Part shown: positions 10,519 through 21,697 of the stretch, piece by piece | How positions within the stretch are numbered: the first letter of the stretch is position 1 | How the letters are laid out: each line of letters starts with the position of its first letter | Source: Sporisorium sorghi | Lineage: Eukaryota; Basidiomycota; Ustilaginomycetes; Ustilaginales; Ustilaginaceae | Assembly: GCA_023212695.1 (NCBI GenBank) | Contig: JALCCG010000083.1 | Location: 1-64,000 of the forward strand | Length of the DNA: 64,000 nt | Reading direction: 5' to 3' | Notes under the pieces: model-generated | What the model was told of the DNA's origin: nothing | Database searches by the model: none | Seen by the model: only the letters and a program-made list of their open reading frames with translations | Translations under genes and position numbers: made by a program

Positions 10519-13420
10519 CTACTGCGACAGCTCCACGAGTTTGCGGTACGTCTCGGACAGCGATCCCCCCTCTCGCTCATCGTCAGTGCTCGTGCAGGCC
10601 GTGTCTTCAGCGACGACGCCCGTGTCAGAGCGCGTCGGCGAGTTGAGCGAGGCGCGCGCCAGACGCATCGCGAGCATGGTGCATGAGGTGATTTCCTCAC
10701 GCAAAGGGCTGGGTACGGCGGGTGCATGGACGAGCACTTTGCGGCGCGCTGCTTCAACTTCTTCGAGTCTGTCTTTTGGTTCTGTGTGCGATCGCGAGAG
10801 AGGCTTGTCAGTTGCACTATTATAAGACGAAACCGAGTAAGGAAAGAGCCACGCCGAAGCTCAGAGTGAATGAACGAAAAAGAGGCTCACCAGAGGAGAG
10901 CGAAAGGGTCGCAGTGTCGAGGAGACCGAGGACTCTACTCACGCTCCCGAATCGCAATGTTAGCCGACGCCGGCGCTCTTTTGCGCGCCGTCAACGAGCG
11001 TCGTGGCTATCCGTCGCATAGTCGCAAACATCAACAAAAGAGGTCAGCCAATTGCCCTTGCTCTCGCTGTCACAATGAGGCGCACAACTTACCTTGGCAA
11101 AGATCGCCTCTTTAGCCATATCAACAAGGTACGGCGTCTCGTCCACCCTGGCGCCCTGCTCGAGACACGCCGCGATCCACCTGATGGACACCACATACGG
11201 CTTGGGCTCCTCGAGCGCCCAGTACGAACGCAGCGTGCTCGGCCTTCCGCTCTTGTACACAATATGCGTCAGCCTTCGCTCGCCAAACCGCACCATCACT
11301 TTGGCCCCGGCGTTCTTGAGCATGTCGCCCCAACACACGGACGCGTCCTCGCCGTCCAGATCGCGCACGTCCACCAGCACCGTCAGCCCGCGCAGGAAGC
11401 TCTGTGTCTGAGCGGACGCGGGTTCGGCGTCGTTCCCAGCCACGGAGCCGCTCGAGACGACAATGCCCGCAGAGACGTTGCCGACGGAGCGGTCGGCGTC
11501 GTCTACGCGCGTGACGGGGGTGATGGGGATGTACGCGTACGTGTACAGCGAGAGTCGGCGCGCCTCGGCGCGCTCGGCTTCGGTGGGTGGCTCGGCCGTG
11601 GATGACCTTGTAGCGGTGGGTGCCGGAGTTGATGACGATGAGGAGTAGGAGTAGGAGGACGAACGGGAGCTGGAGGCGGTGGTGGTCGCCTTGCCGGCTG
11701 CTTCGGCGTCCTTTCTGTGCAGGAGGGGCTCCGGCATCCCCGGGATCGACGCAATGGACTTGCGCTTGCCCGCTTTCACCTCGGCCTGCCTCTTTGCTTG
11801 GGCCACACGCTCCTCTTCTTCCCTCTGCGCAGCCTCCTCTTCCGCGCGCGAGTTGCTCGGCATGTCAAGGCTCGAGGTGCGCGATCCCGTCACAATGGTC
11901 CGCCCTACGGACGGTCGACCATCAAGCTGGCTGATCCTGGGCAGTTGAGGCGCGCCGAACGACATGAGCGACTTGGAAGACGCCAGCGACGAGGTCAGCG
12001 AGGAAGCCAAGTCGGAACTGGCGCCTCGCGACTTGGCCAGGGCGGAGACGCGGCCCGAGGGCCGCTTGAAGACGCTGCTGTCGCTGCTCTGGTCTGCGGT
12101 GGTAGAGCGGGCGCTGAAGGAGGAATCACTGCTGCTGAGGGTGGGTTTGTTGCGGAAGATGTGGGTGCGGCTGGAGGTCATGCCGGATGAACGGGCGGTG
12201 CCGAGCTCGCGTTTGACGGATGGGTGAGTACTGGGTTCGGCGTGCTTGTTTTTGTCGCTGGCGGTGCGAGTCGTGGCGGGAGGGCTTCGTGTCTTGCCCT
12301 TGAATTTTGCGAGGGTGGCCTCGAGGCTGGCAAGTGCATCGGACGTCTCAGCTGACAGGGTGTGTTTGACGTCCGTCGACGCAGCAGAGGGAGGGATGGA
12401 TGGATTTTTGCTGCTGGTGCTCGAACAAGATGCGGCGGAAGAGGACGACTGAGTCTTGCTAGATGATGTCGTCTGGACCTTCTTGAGCGGGGGCCACTTA
12501 ATCAGCCTAATCTCATCCGAATCGTCGTCATCCTCCTCCCTATCCTCATCATCCTCATAATCATCGACGCGGTCGTGTCGGAAGATGCCGCGTCGAGCTT
12601 TGCCCGGCGACGGTTTGAGCTCGAGAAGGTTGATAGGTTTGCGATCGGGACGTTCGGGCGACGAGATGATAAACTCGTTCTTGGGCTGGAAGCGCTTGAC
12701 GGGCGAGTGTCGTGGCTCGCCGAGCATGGCGAGACTGTTGGTATCGGTGCTAGCGTCGAGGAAAGGATTGCGTCGAGAGGAAACGTCGGAAGCGTCGGAT
12801 TTGATGTCGGAGGTGCCGAAGAGCAGGCCATGTGTTGGATCACGGCTGCTCGTCAGTGGTTTGCTTTCGGGCTTAGCGACATCGGGTGGCTTGGATGATT
12901 TAGTGCGACTCGGAATGGCAAGCTTGGCGGCGTCTGAGCTCGGTGCTGCAGCTGTCTGAGACGAAGAGCGCATCGAGGGAGTGGGACCATGCAGCCTAGA
13001 AGCGTGCGGAAGAGGCACGACTGGCTTGACGGGACTTGCGCCAGCTCGATCTGGATCCGATGGAGCCGTGGGAGAGTTTCCCTTGTGACTTGTCAGCAAA
13101 ATTTTGCCAGAGGTTGTGCTGATGCTGTTATGCGCGACGGATGTCTTGGACCGAGGCAGCCCCACATCGGCATCAGGCCAAGTGGTCGACTGGCGTGCGA
13201 TCCTCTTTCGTCGAGCGGGCGGAGGGTCGCGAGTATCAGAGGAGGTGGACGAGACGGTAGTCTGGCGCTGCTCCACTACTCGTGAGGTCGACGATAGTTC
13301 TGAAAAATCATTGAAGTCCGAGATCCTCGCCATCGAGCGCGTCTGTCGCATGGGCTGGTCGAGCATGTTGCTACGGTCTGTGGTGGTGGCTCGGCGCTTT
13401 GCCGGTGGTGTTGTCGACAT
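10519..13420 (-). CDS. BRCT-domain nuclear protein, three exons
   Basis: Proposed exons (minus strand): 13420-11093, 11006-10943, 10781-10519, giving about 884 residues. Intron 1 (86 nt) has GTAAGT, GGCTGAC and GGATAG; intron 2 (161 nt) has GTGAGT and CACACAG; phases 0 and 1 keep the frame open. The first 650 or so residues are Ser-rich, basic/acidic and disordered, with RKRIARQS and KRRATTT basic clusters. The BRCT domain is near 690-775: LRGLTVLVDVRD, the GAKVMVRFGERRLTHIVYK core and the WIAACLEQGARVDETPYLVD helix-3 tryptophan segment, resembling microcephalin-like single BRCTs. Downstream exons add a basic link and a short C-terminal helix. A DNA-damage or cell-cycle role is inferred from the domain alone. 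Exon 3 acceptor choice is the least certain point. Confidence 0.85.
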
Positions 13421-13703
13421 GGTGGTGGTGTCAGAGGGAAAGAAGAAGCAGGTCGAGAAAAGATGCAGGTGGTTCTATCGCTGAACCGACGCTTGCCACT
13501 TGCTGGCGCCGCGCCGCGCACTTGAGGCGTGAGAAAGAGGTGTGCTGCCAGCGTTGTCGGAGAAGGATGCGCAGGTGGACGAGCCAATGAAGTATGGAGA
13601 AGGTGGTAGGAGGAGAAGGAGTCGACCGGTGCGAGATTGACTTTCGATACATGTGGCGCACCAGGCGCCACGCTCCAAGATGCTGCGCACACGCCAAATT
13701 CGC

Positions 13704-13709
13704 ACGCGT
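13704..13709. promoter_or_regulatory. ACGCGT, MCB-like box
   Basis: Exact match to the MluI cell-cycle box bound by MBF in yeasts, about 285 bp upstream of the BRCT gene ATG. A six-base match is expected by chance every few kb, so function is only suggested by the checkpoint-like nature of the gene. Confidence 0.3.
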
Positions 13710-13733
13710 TAGAAATAGTGTTGTTCCCGCGCC

Positions 13734-13743
13734 GTCACGTGAC
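13734..13743. promoter_or_regulatory. GTCACGTGAC palindrome (E-box, bHLH site)
   Basis: Perfect 10-bp palindrome with a CACGTG core, the site of Cbf1/USF-type bHLH factors. It lies about 315 bp upstream of the BRCT gene start. A 10-bp perfect palindrome is less likely by chance than the core alone. Confidence 0.35.
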
Positions 13744-14094
13744 AAGAGCCCCTTTTTTAATTCTTTTTAATTCTTTTTTTTTTTTTTTCCCGACATCTTG
13801 AGAAGACGGGTGTCAAACACACTCGTGCGCCACGGAAAGCGTCACTTGACTCCGCAGCCCACATTCAAGACATGGCACAAAAGTCGCTTCCTGAACTTGT
13901 CAGATCTGGTAGGATCCTTTGATACATTATTTAGAGCGGGTGTGAACTGCGATTTTGCGCCGGAGAGCCGGATGCATGCACGTCGGGTGTGACCATGGTC
14001 GTTTTGCCTTGCTCCTTTGTTTCGGCCGCATGTTGGCATCCGAAATTTGGCGCCGTGTCAGATTATTCGCCGGCCGAATGATGGGCCAGCAGCT

Positions 14095-14113
14095 AGCAGC
14101 AGCAACAGCAGCA

Positions 14114-14155
<42 letters not shown>
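14095..14155. repeat. CAG trinucleotide array, interrupted
   Basis: About 20 AGC/CAG units with a few CAA/CTAGCAG interruptions near the left end. Non-coding here: it sits in the divergent promoter region. Confidence 0.9.
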
Positions 14156-14156
<1 letters not shown>

Positions 14157-14800
14157 TTTTTGACCAGCTTGGTTAATTTAGCCGCCCTTTGTCTTGCACT
14201 CCGCACGAGAAGACGATTGCAACTCTTTGACTCAACTCGTTAACGCAGCTTGCAGCAAGCAGCTCTTGGATGGAATTCGTGAGTTGGATGGATATGACTT
14301 TCACCTATCCTCTCTTCGTCAAAGTTAGCTCGACATCCACCAAGACGAGCGAGCTTCGACCTTTTCTATCCACACTCGCTTACACCGTCTATAGCGCACG
14401 CGCAAAGCAGAGCACAGCATCCATCCACCCGCCTGGTATAGCCCGCGTCGAGTTTCGCGGCGACTGTCATTTCAGCAACACTTTTCGATCAGGACCCGTT
14501 CGATATCAGCTTTCTACATCCCGCTTTCTCAGCTCCTGCTGGCTCGATACCTATCACGCAAGAGTATCTGCTTCATTTGACATCATCCGCTCCTCCCGAC
14601 CCGTGTACTGCATCCGCCCCATCGATTCTCCCAACTCCTAGCTAGAAACTAACCGCACACCACTCGCTCAACCATCCACCACACGCCATCCACTTTCCCA
14701 CCGTGGTTTCCCTAGCCAGTCGCGCCCTCCGTCTCACAACCACCTCAAACCATCAGGGTTGAGCGTCGCACCCTGCCCAAAAAAAAAAAGCGCGCCCATC

Positions 14801-16807
14801 ATGGTCAACATCGCCCGTGAACTCAGCTCGGCCACCAGCTCGGCCACTGCTCAACCACCACCGCCGCATCGTCCCATCCGCGCAGACACGCTCGACCTCA
14901 AGCAGAAGCTCGCTGTCGCTCTAGGCCAGAATGGCGCGCGCTACTGGCAGACGCTGGTGCAGTTTCTCAAGGGTGCCATTGATCGTGCTGAATTCGAGGC
15001 CTTAGCGCACAAGGCGCTTAAACACGAGCACAGTGAGTAGCTTTCTTTGGTGGTAACAACAAATTTGGTATGGTTGGTTGTACATGGCTGACCGTGTCGA
15101 GCCCGTCGTTGTTTGCGACACAGTTCACCTGCACAATGCACTCATCCTCGGCATCCTCTACAACGCCAGCGCCGACGTGCCCGGCCCCTCGAGCCGCACC
15201 GCCCGGCGCATCACCCGCATCTTGCCCGATGGTTCCACCGTCACCGAACAAGAAGAGGAAGAACCCAGTCGCAAGCGTCTGCGCAACCTCGTCGCCGGTC
15301 TTCCGCGCAAGGAGCGTCTGCGCCTCAAGAACCTCGAAAAGGCCGGCAAGCTCGGCGCCAAGTCTGTCGGTGGTGCTGCCAGCCTTGGCTGGGCTGGCTC
15401 GGCCGCCGACATGCTCGAGAAGAAGCGCAAGGACGACGAGAAGCGCAAGATCGCCGAAGACCGCAGGAAGGTAAGACTCTACACGAGCGCCATCGGCGCC
15501 AAGGACTGGAAGGGACAAGCAATTCAGGCGACGCAACATCTCACAAGCGTGCGGCCCAAGCTCTCCTTCTGTAAGTTTTCTTTCCAGCATTGCTGCTTGC
15601 CACGGCCTTTGAAGCCTCCGTTTGGAATAGCGTTCCTGAGCCATCATTCTTGCATACTCTAGCTGCGCACCAAGCCGTCATGCGTGCGATCCAGACGCCG
15701 CTGTGCATCGAGTCCAAGCACCTGCCGGACTTGGACGCCATCCAGGACCGCATGGCGCTGCTCGCCGTCGAAAACGGCATGGGCGGCGGTGTGCAGCCCC
15801 AAGCGGCCGCCATGTTGCTCTCGGCGCTCCAGAGACATCTGCAGAACGTCGCGAGCAGTATCATCACCAAGATCCGCGTCAACAGGGCCGAAGGTATCCG
15901 CACTAACGAGCCGCTCCGCCCCGCCGCCGAATTTGACCGTAACATCAGCCTCGATGCTGCCGCGTACACGTTGTTGGACGAGATGGACGTCGACGACACC
16001 AGTGCGCCTGCGTCGGTGCACGGCAGTCCCGCGGCGCGAAATGTGCGTTCGGTGCAGTCGGACGCGTCGTCGCGCACGAGTGCTAGCGGCGTGGGTATGT
16101 CTTTTGCGGACTCGTCGATGCTGTCGCTGGCGAGCACGGCACCGACGAGTTTGACGGGGCCGTCGTCGCCGTCGGTGCGCGATGGGGACAGCAGTGGCCA
16201 GATGAACGATACGTCGTTTGGCAGTGGCAGTGCTGGGGTGGAGGCGGACGAGGAGGGCGGTGGGCGGGCGCGGCTGAAGCGGTCGCGCGAGGCCATGGAG
16301 CGCTCGGATTCGGCGAGCACGCGTTTGACGGTCTCGGACGTGGCGTTTATGCTCGAGGTGGCGCCGCACACCGTTGTGCAGCCCATGGGCCTGGGCCCGC
16401 AGGAGCGCATGCTCGCGCCCGAGTGGAGCGACGATCTCGCCCCCGACGCCGACGACGCTCACCTGCACCCGACCACGCCAGAACGTCAGCTTGCCAGAGC
16501 AGCGCGGCTCACAGCCACCACGCACCTCAGCGACCAAGCCGGCGCAGATGCACCCACCCGCACCCGCTTCATCATCGACCAGTCCGCCCCGCTCAAGCTG
16601 CTCGACCGTCGCTCATTGGCTGAGAATGGGGGAAGGCTGCGCCCCACCAAGGGCGGATTGTCCGTGCCCGACACTGCGGTGCTGGCTGATGTGAATGGGA
16701 GGAGGATGGAGAGTTTGCATGTGGGGGCGGTTGGGGCGCACAGGCACAAGGATGATATCTGGGACGTGGTGGATCCTGTGGCGCTGTTTGGGTACGCGTG
16801 CGAGTGA
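14801..16807 (+). CDS. HFI1: SAGA complex subunit Ada1/Hfi1, three exons
   Basis: Proposed exons 14801-15032, 15124-15570 and 15663-16807, about 607 residues. Donors are GTGAGT and GTAAGT, acceptors CACAG and CTCTAG; both junctions are phase 1 and restore one frame. A possible donor at 15471 was not used because the frame stays open and protein-like through it. The N-terminus has the Ada1 helix block (DLKQKLAVALGQNGARYWQTL, then FLKGAIDRAEF), followed after intron 1 by HNALILGILYNA, the SAGA-Tad1 family signature. Then come a basic KRLRNLVAGLPRKERLRLK stretch and AHQAVMRAIQTPLCIESKHLPDL. The histone-fold-like segment is near LTVSDVAFMLEVAPHTVV. Ada1 pairs with Taf12 and is needed for SAGA integrity. 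ATG 14801 follows a poly(A) stretch and begins MVNIAREL; an upstream in-frame ATG at 14759 is less protein-like. Confidence 0.88.
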
Positions 16808-16928
16808 GCAGAGTAGCGATTAGGATAAAGTGCATGGCGTGGAATGCAACGCATGATTCGATTTGACCCAGGGTTGAGAGCGTGAGAGCGGTCGGTCACG
16901 CATTGAGGATGGCGTCGAAGACGTCAGT

Positions 16929-17265
16929 CCGCTGCAATGAGCCTCTTTACGACATGCAGAGGGTTTCGTCAGACGCACAAGACTGAGCTCACTTGCTCCA
17001 ATTAGCCGCTGTAGAACAAGCAAAGGATACGTCAAACTCATGAGACTGAGCACACTCGCCACAGCCACGAACCGCCACCTCCAGACATGCAAAGAGTTGT
17101 TCAACAGCACAGGATTGAGCGAGCGCACTCCCTACAATCAGCCGCTGTACAAGATGCGAAAGATTCATCAGACGCACAACATTTGGGCTCTCTTGCCACA
17201 ATCAGCGGCTCGAGATCATGCAAAGAGGACTTGTCGAAAACATACGATGGAGCACACGGACTAAG
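16929..17265. repeat. Degenerate tandem repeat, about five units of 55-77 bp
   Basis: Units begin CCGCTG(T/C)A and share ATGC(A/G)AAAG, GTCAGACGCACAA, TGAGC.CACT and CCACAATCAG. Starts are near 16929, 17006, 17070, 17142 and 17207. The first and fourth units match best (TCGTCAGACGCACAA versus TCATCAGACGCACAA). The array fills the gap between the convergent 3' ends of ADA1 and the Ctf4 gene, so it may lie in one or both 3' UTRs. Aligned by eye. Confidence 0.7.
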
Positions 17266-17272
17266 AGGAACT

Positions 17273-20200
17273 TTAAATATGCAAAGCACTCGCACCAGCC
17301 GCAGAGAACTCGAGATCCATCGAGTCGAGTTCGCTCTCGCGGCGCAGCGTCTCGGGCAGCGCATCGCCGCGGATTGCGTCCACCTGTTTGGCCTGTGCGT
17401 TGGCCCGGGCCGCGCGCTCCAGCGTCAGCTGCAGCGACTCGTCGTCGTCCTCTTGCTGCAGCTGGGTCTCGCCGAACGCCTCCCTCGCAGCGGGTGCCGG
17501 CTGAGGCTCTTTCCACACGAACCCGGTGAGCAGCGACTGCTTCCCCGCTGCCGCCCGCGATGTGGCGGCGGAGGAAGACTCCTTCTCGTACGGCTCGATG
17601 CGCTCGAAGAACGACGTCGACTTGTGCATCTGCTTGCTGTCGTTGCGCACATTGGACGAGGTGCGCGCGAACGGGTTGAGCGACTTGGCCGCCTTGTTGG
17701 GCAGTACCAGTGGGCGCGCTGCAGCATCGTCGAGGAGCGGCGACTTGCGCTTCTCCGAGCTTCTTCCGTATCGGCTTTCATTGCCGAGCGAAGACGCGTC
17801 GTGGATCGTTCTGTATGCGTCGTCGTCGTCGTCGGCTGCTGTTGCTACGGCTGCGGAGGGGGAGCGCGTGGCAGCAACAGCGGCGGCGATGGAGGACGAC
17901 GACGGCGTCGATGCAAGCCCGTCGAGGCGCTCACCCCTCAGCACGCTCGACGCCAAGCGAGCCGTCGGTGGCAGGAACTCCTCGCCCAACGCCGCCGCCG
18001 CGCGCTTCCTCACATTCGCCGCCTGCTCCCTCCCACCCGCACTCGCGCGCGTCATAACATCCACCAGCGCTGGATTGGTATAACTCGGCCCGCCCCTCAC
18101 CGCCGGGTCGCACCAGCGTCGGCTCTCCTCCTCCACCCGCTCCGCTCGCCCCTCCAACACCTCCTTCAGCGCCACCATGCGCTCGGCCAGACTCGACAGG
18201 TGGAAGAATGCCGCAATCTTCAACGCCGCCTCCAACGTGCGCGTCGAGTGCAGCGCGCGTGCGGCATCGAGCGCGCGCCCGTGCTTGTCCGCCTTGCACG
18301 CGAGCTGGATGAGCTGCAGCAGCGCTTTGTCCGCGCTCATCTCGAGCGTGGCTGCGTCGGGCGTGTCCGTGGATGAGTCGATACCGGCGTTGCGCACGTC
18401 GCGCGCCGTGGTGGCGAGCATGCTGTCCCGAAGCGATTTTTCTTCCAAGGGGCCGGTGCCGCCTTCGCGGTGGATGAGGGGGAGCTGCAGTTCGAGCTCC
18501 TGGATCATGTGTCGTGTGCCGTCGACTTCCGGGTGAGTGCGGCCGCCCTTGAGCAGCAGCACGAGCAGATTGCTCGAGGTGAGCGCGACAGGCCAGTAGC
18601 CCAGCGTGCTCGCAGCCCGCAGCGCCGCGTCGCTCGCGTCGGCCGAGGAGGCGCCCTCGCGCAGCCGCTTGGTGTCGAGGCTGGGCACCCATCGGCCCTG
18701 GCGCGGGCGGTGCGCGCGGTCGAGCACGAACAGCGTGCCGTTCGAGTCGTAGAACGCAGGCTGGTGCTGGTCGTTATACCCCGCCCATCGGACGTGTGCG
18801 TCTTTGGCGAGCGGCAGGGCGTCGTCCTGAATCACGTCGAAGCTGGCTAGGTCGATCACTTTGTAGCCGAGGTTTTGGAAGCCGCCGGAAGGCAGCCCGG
18901 TGCGGCGGTAGATGACGAGCGTGGTTCTGTCTCCCACAGCCAGCGTAACGACGGGATGACCCAACGCCCACAGGTAGAGCTGCATCCCGCTGACAGACAG
19001 GAAACGCAGGTACCCCTTGGACGTCGCCACAACCGCAACACCCACTCCGGCGCGACCGGCGTCCTGATCCTGCCACCCATCCTCCGAGACGATCCGCAAC
19101 CCGCTACCGCCCAGCGCCACGGCCTCGACATCCTCGCCCTGGTCCAAGTTGAACGTCCATTCCGAGGCCAGATTGTTGCTCGCTGCAACGAACGGCTTGA
19201 AAAACACACTGCTCGACTGGTCGCCGGTCTGCTTGGCCGCAAACAGGATGCCTTGCTTGGCGAGGTCGGCCATGCTGATGTGGTTCATGTCCGAGAACCT
19301 AAAATTGCGCCGGGCCGAGGTGTCGAACGACTCGAACGAGATGGTCTGGTGCGACTCCTGCTCGACAGCCACCACGAAGCCGAGCAGGTTGTACGCCAGA
19401 TATCGGCGCTGACCGCGCATGGGCGTCGCAGTCGACTGGAAAGCAGGCTGCGGACGCGTTGCGGCGATCATCACGCCACCTGGGCCATCGCGACCCCCAG
19501 CCCTGTTGTGTTCAAGGGATCGATGGCCGCCTGTAGCGCGCCCGGCCATCTCGTCGGGGTATGTCACAGGGCGGTCCTGGTCACCTTCGATTGGAGCAAG
19601 CTCATCGTCGTCCTCATCGTCCGAGAGACCCGTTCCAGCAAAGATATCGTCGATACGACCGCGAGATCCACGTGCAGCTTTGGACACGTCGAATATGATC
19701 TCTTCAAAGGGGCTCGGACGAGTCGTCCCTACGACGTCAGACCACCTCGACAGCGAGCCCTCGTTGTCGGTCCACGCAAGAGCGTCCTTGGTTGGGTGCC
19801 AGCTGATGGCATTGACGAGCGCGTCGGCGCGTTTGTACTTGATGGCTTGACGGCTCTCGGCGTCCCACACGGTGACCTGGCCGTTGGTGGTGGCGGAGGC
19901 GAGGAAGCGACCGTTGGGCGAGAAGGCGAGCGCGGTGATGCTGCCGGTGGGTGTCGGAACCGGTGCGGCAGCGCTGGCGTAGAAGATGCCCGTTTGCGAC
20001 CAAGCGGAGGAATCGCTGGCAGCGCTGATGATGACGAGTTCGTGCGCCTTGGAAGGCATGACAAAGTAGGTGCCCGAGGGATGCCAGCAAGCGGTGGCGG
20101 CGGCGTCGTCGCTCTCGGCGCGTGTGATGGGGAGGATGCCTTCGATGGACTTGATAAATTTGGGCTCGACGTCGCTCAGGTCGTTGACTCGAGCGACGCC

Positions 20201-20821
20201 GTCAGTAGAGCAAGTGACGAGCAGAGGCGCGACGGGACTCCATGAGGCCGAACGAAGACCACGGTTGTGTCCGTCAAGCAGTTGAATACGCCTGGGGTCC
20301 TCGACGTCGATGATCTTGACGATGAGCTCGTCGGAGCAGACGGCGACTCGGGGCGCTTTACCGTTCGCGACGGAACGCTCGAGCGCAACACATCGCAAGG
20401 GCAGGGCTTCGCGACGCAGCAGCGACTGAAGCACGGTGGGCGATGTAGGGTTGCCTTCGGAGTCGAGGGGATTGTGTCGATAGAGGCGGACAGAGCCATC
20501 TTCAGAAGCTGTGACGAGGAAGCGACCATCGGCATCGAGCGAGGTGACTGGCTCCGTGGCGTCTTCGATGAGATGCGGCTCTACACCGGGTTGAGGCAGA
20601 GTGGGCAAGATTCGCACGAGGTAGTCATCTCCGCCCGTGAAGATTCGGCTGCACGAAGAGATAGTTTGAAGGGGGGCGAAATCAGCTAGGCGTCTACATG
20701 TATGTCTGTCGCTTGAAGAGCATACTCACTCTACCTGTGCAGATTTGGGCGCGTGAATACACTTTGTTGAGCCAGTGTGGACGATCTGAACGTGCAAGTC
20801 GCCCAACTGCGTTGATTGCAT
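17273..20821 (-). CDS. Ctf4/Mcl1/AND-1-type replisome adaptor, two exons
   Basis: Exons 20821-20730 and 20648-17273 (minus strand), about 1155 residues. The 81-nt intron has GTGAGT, a TAGCTGATT branch and a GTGCAG acceptor. Splicing joins MQSTQLGDLHV...APKSAQV to DRIFTGGDDYLVRIL, completing the first WD40 blade. WD40 repeats fill about 1-330 (SLDADGRFLVTASEDGSVRLY, GHNRGLRSASWSP, ALAFSPNGRFLASATTNGQ, AISWHPTKDALAW). The middle Mcl1/SepB beta-propeller follows a variable linker and starts near MRGQRRYLAYNLLGFVV. A helical domain follows (about 850-940), then a disordered tail. The family trimerises and links CMG helicase to polymerase alpha and chromatin factors. It lacks an HMG box, as is normal in fungi. 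Convergent with ADA1. Confidence 0.93.
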
Positions 20822-21697
20822 ATTTGCGGTCTGCCCTGCGGAAGGACGTGGCGGTTCTGAGCAAGTATCGCGTGGGTAATGATGATGAATGACAAGAAGG
20901 CCTTTTGAATCGTTCTTGCTGCGATGCGATTGCGATGCGATGGTATGGTAGACGGTGGCGATGAGGAGGAGAGGCGTCGAATTGGCGTCGAATTTGCTGC
21001 GCTTCCTAAGTCACGAGTGTTGGTTTGTGCCTCTTTGCGCCTTTTTGTAAATGTGATTTGAATTTGCTCGCGTCGCGTCTCTCGCGCAAAGTGCTCTTTG
21101 CTAATCGGCTAGATCTGAGTCATTTATCGCTTTATCGCCGATGCAAGATTGTCAGCGGTCCTATCGCCGTCATCAGATCATCTCGAGCTACGTCTTGCTC
21201 GATCAGACGACGTGCTCATTCACCCATGATCCTCTTCTCAGAGCATAACCACCACACAAAGTATGGTCAGAGTCATCATCGCTGCTAGGGCTGATAACAT
21301 CAACAGCCATGTGAAGCATATCTTACGAGGACACACGATATCGACAAACAAAAGAATATCTGAATACAATGCAAGAAGACACATCAGATTGAACGAGACA
21401 CTAGCGATATGAGTACATGCTGGTGGAATGGGGTGGGGAAGCGAATGCAAGAAAGGGGAGGAAACCACCGGCGGGAGGAGTTTGAATTTTTTTTTTTTTN
21501 NNNNNNNNNNNNNNNNNNNNNNNNNNNNNNNNNNNNNNNNNNNNNNNNNNNNNNNNNNNNNNNNNNNNNNNNNNNNNNNNNNNNNNNNNNNNNNNNNNNG
21601 TGGAATGGGGTGGGGAAGCGAATGCAAGAAAGGGGAGGAAACCACCGGCGGGAGGAGTTTGAATTTTTTTTTTTTTTGGGAGACTGAGCACCAACAT
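20822..21697. other. Intergenic region holding the assembly gap
   Basis: Upstream DNA of the Ctf4 gene and downstream DNA of the Hsp70 gene. Near 21060-21080 it is rich in CGCGTC/GTCGCG, a weak MCB-like feature. Around the gap a 77-bp block is present on both sides. No gene seen. Confidence 0.6.
21423..21677. repeat. Identical 77-bp blocks flanking a 100-N gap
   Basis: The block beginning GTGGAATGGGGTGGGGAAGC and ending in a T run occurs at 21423-21499 and again at 21600-21677, with the N run at 21500-21599. The copies look identical by eye except for the T-run length (13 then N, versus 14). This is best read as two contigs that overlap at a T homopolymer and were scaffolded with a default 100-N spacer, so the repeat and the gap are probably both artefacts. 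Confidence 0.85.

Larger units (their letters stand above)
13421..14800. other. Divergent promoter region between the BRCT gene and ADA1
   Basis: About 1.4 kb between two divergent starts. It holds an MCB-like ACGCGT (13704-13709), a palindromic GTCACGTGAC (13734-13743), a T-rich tract (13754-13788) and a CAG array (14095-14155). The last 500 bp before ADA1 are pyrimidine-rich with many TCCACC and CATCC motifs, typical of a leader. The 123-codon frame at 14270-14641 looks like composition, not a gene. Confidence 0.55.

Noticed and set aside
14270..14641. 123-codon frame upstream of ADA1
   Set aside because: Pyrimidine-rich leader composition, no domain, and no conserved pattern visible.
15471..15530. 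Extra intron in ADA1 at GTAAGA 15471
   Set aside because: The frame stays open and reads VRLYTSAIGAKDWKGQAIQ, which fits the protein; removing it is unnecessary.
18875..20245. 456-codon plus-strand frame opposite the Ctf4 gene
   Set aside because: No domain, and it overlaps conserved WD40 coding on the other strand.
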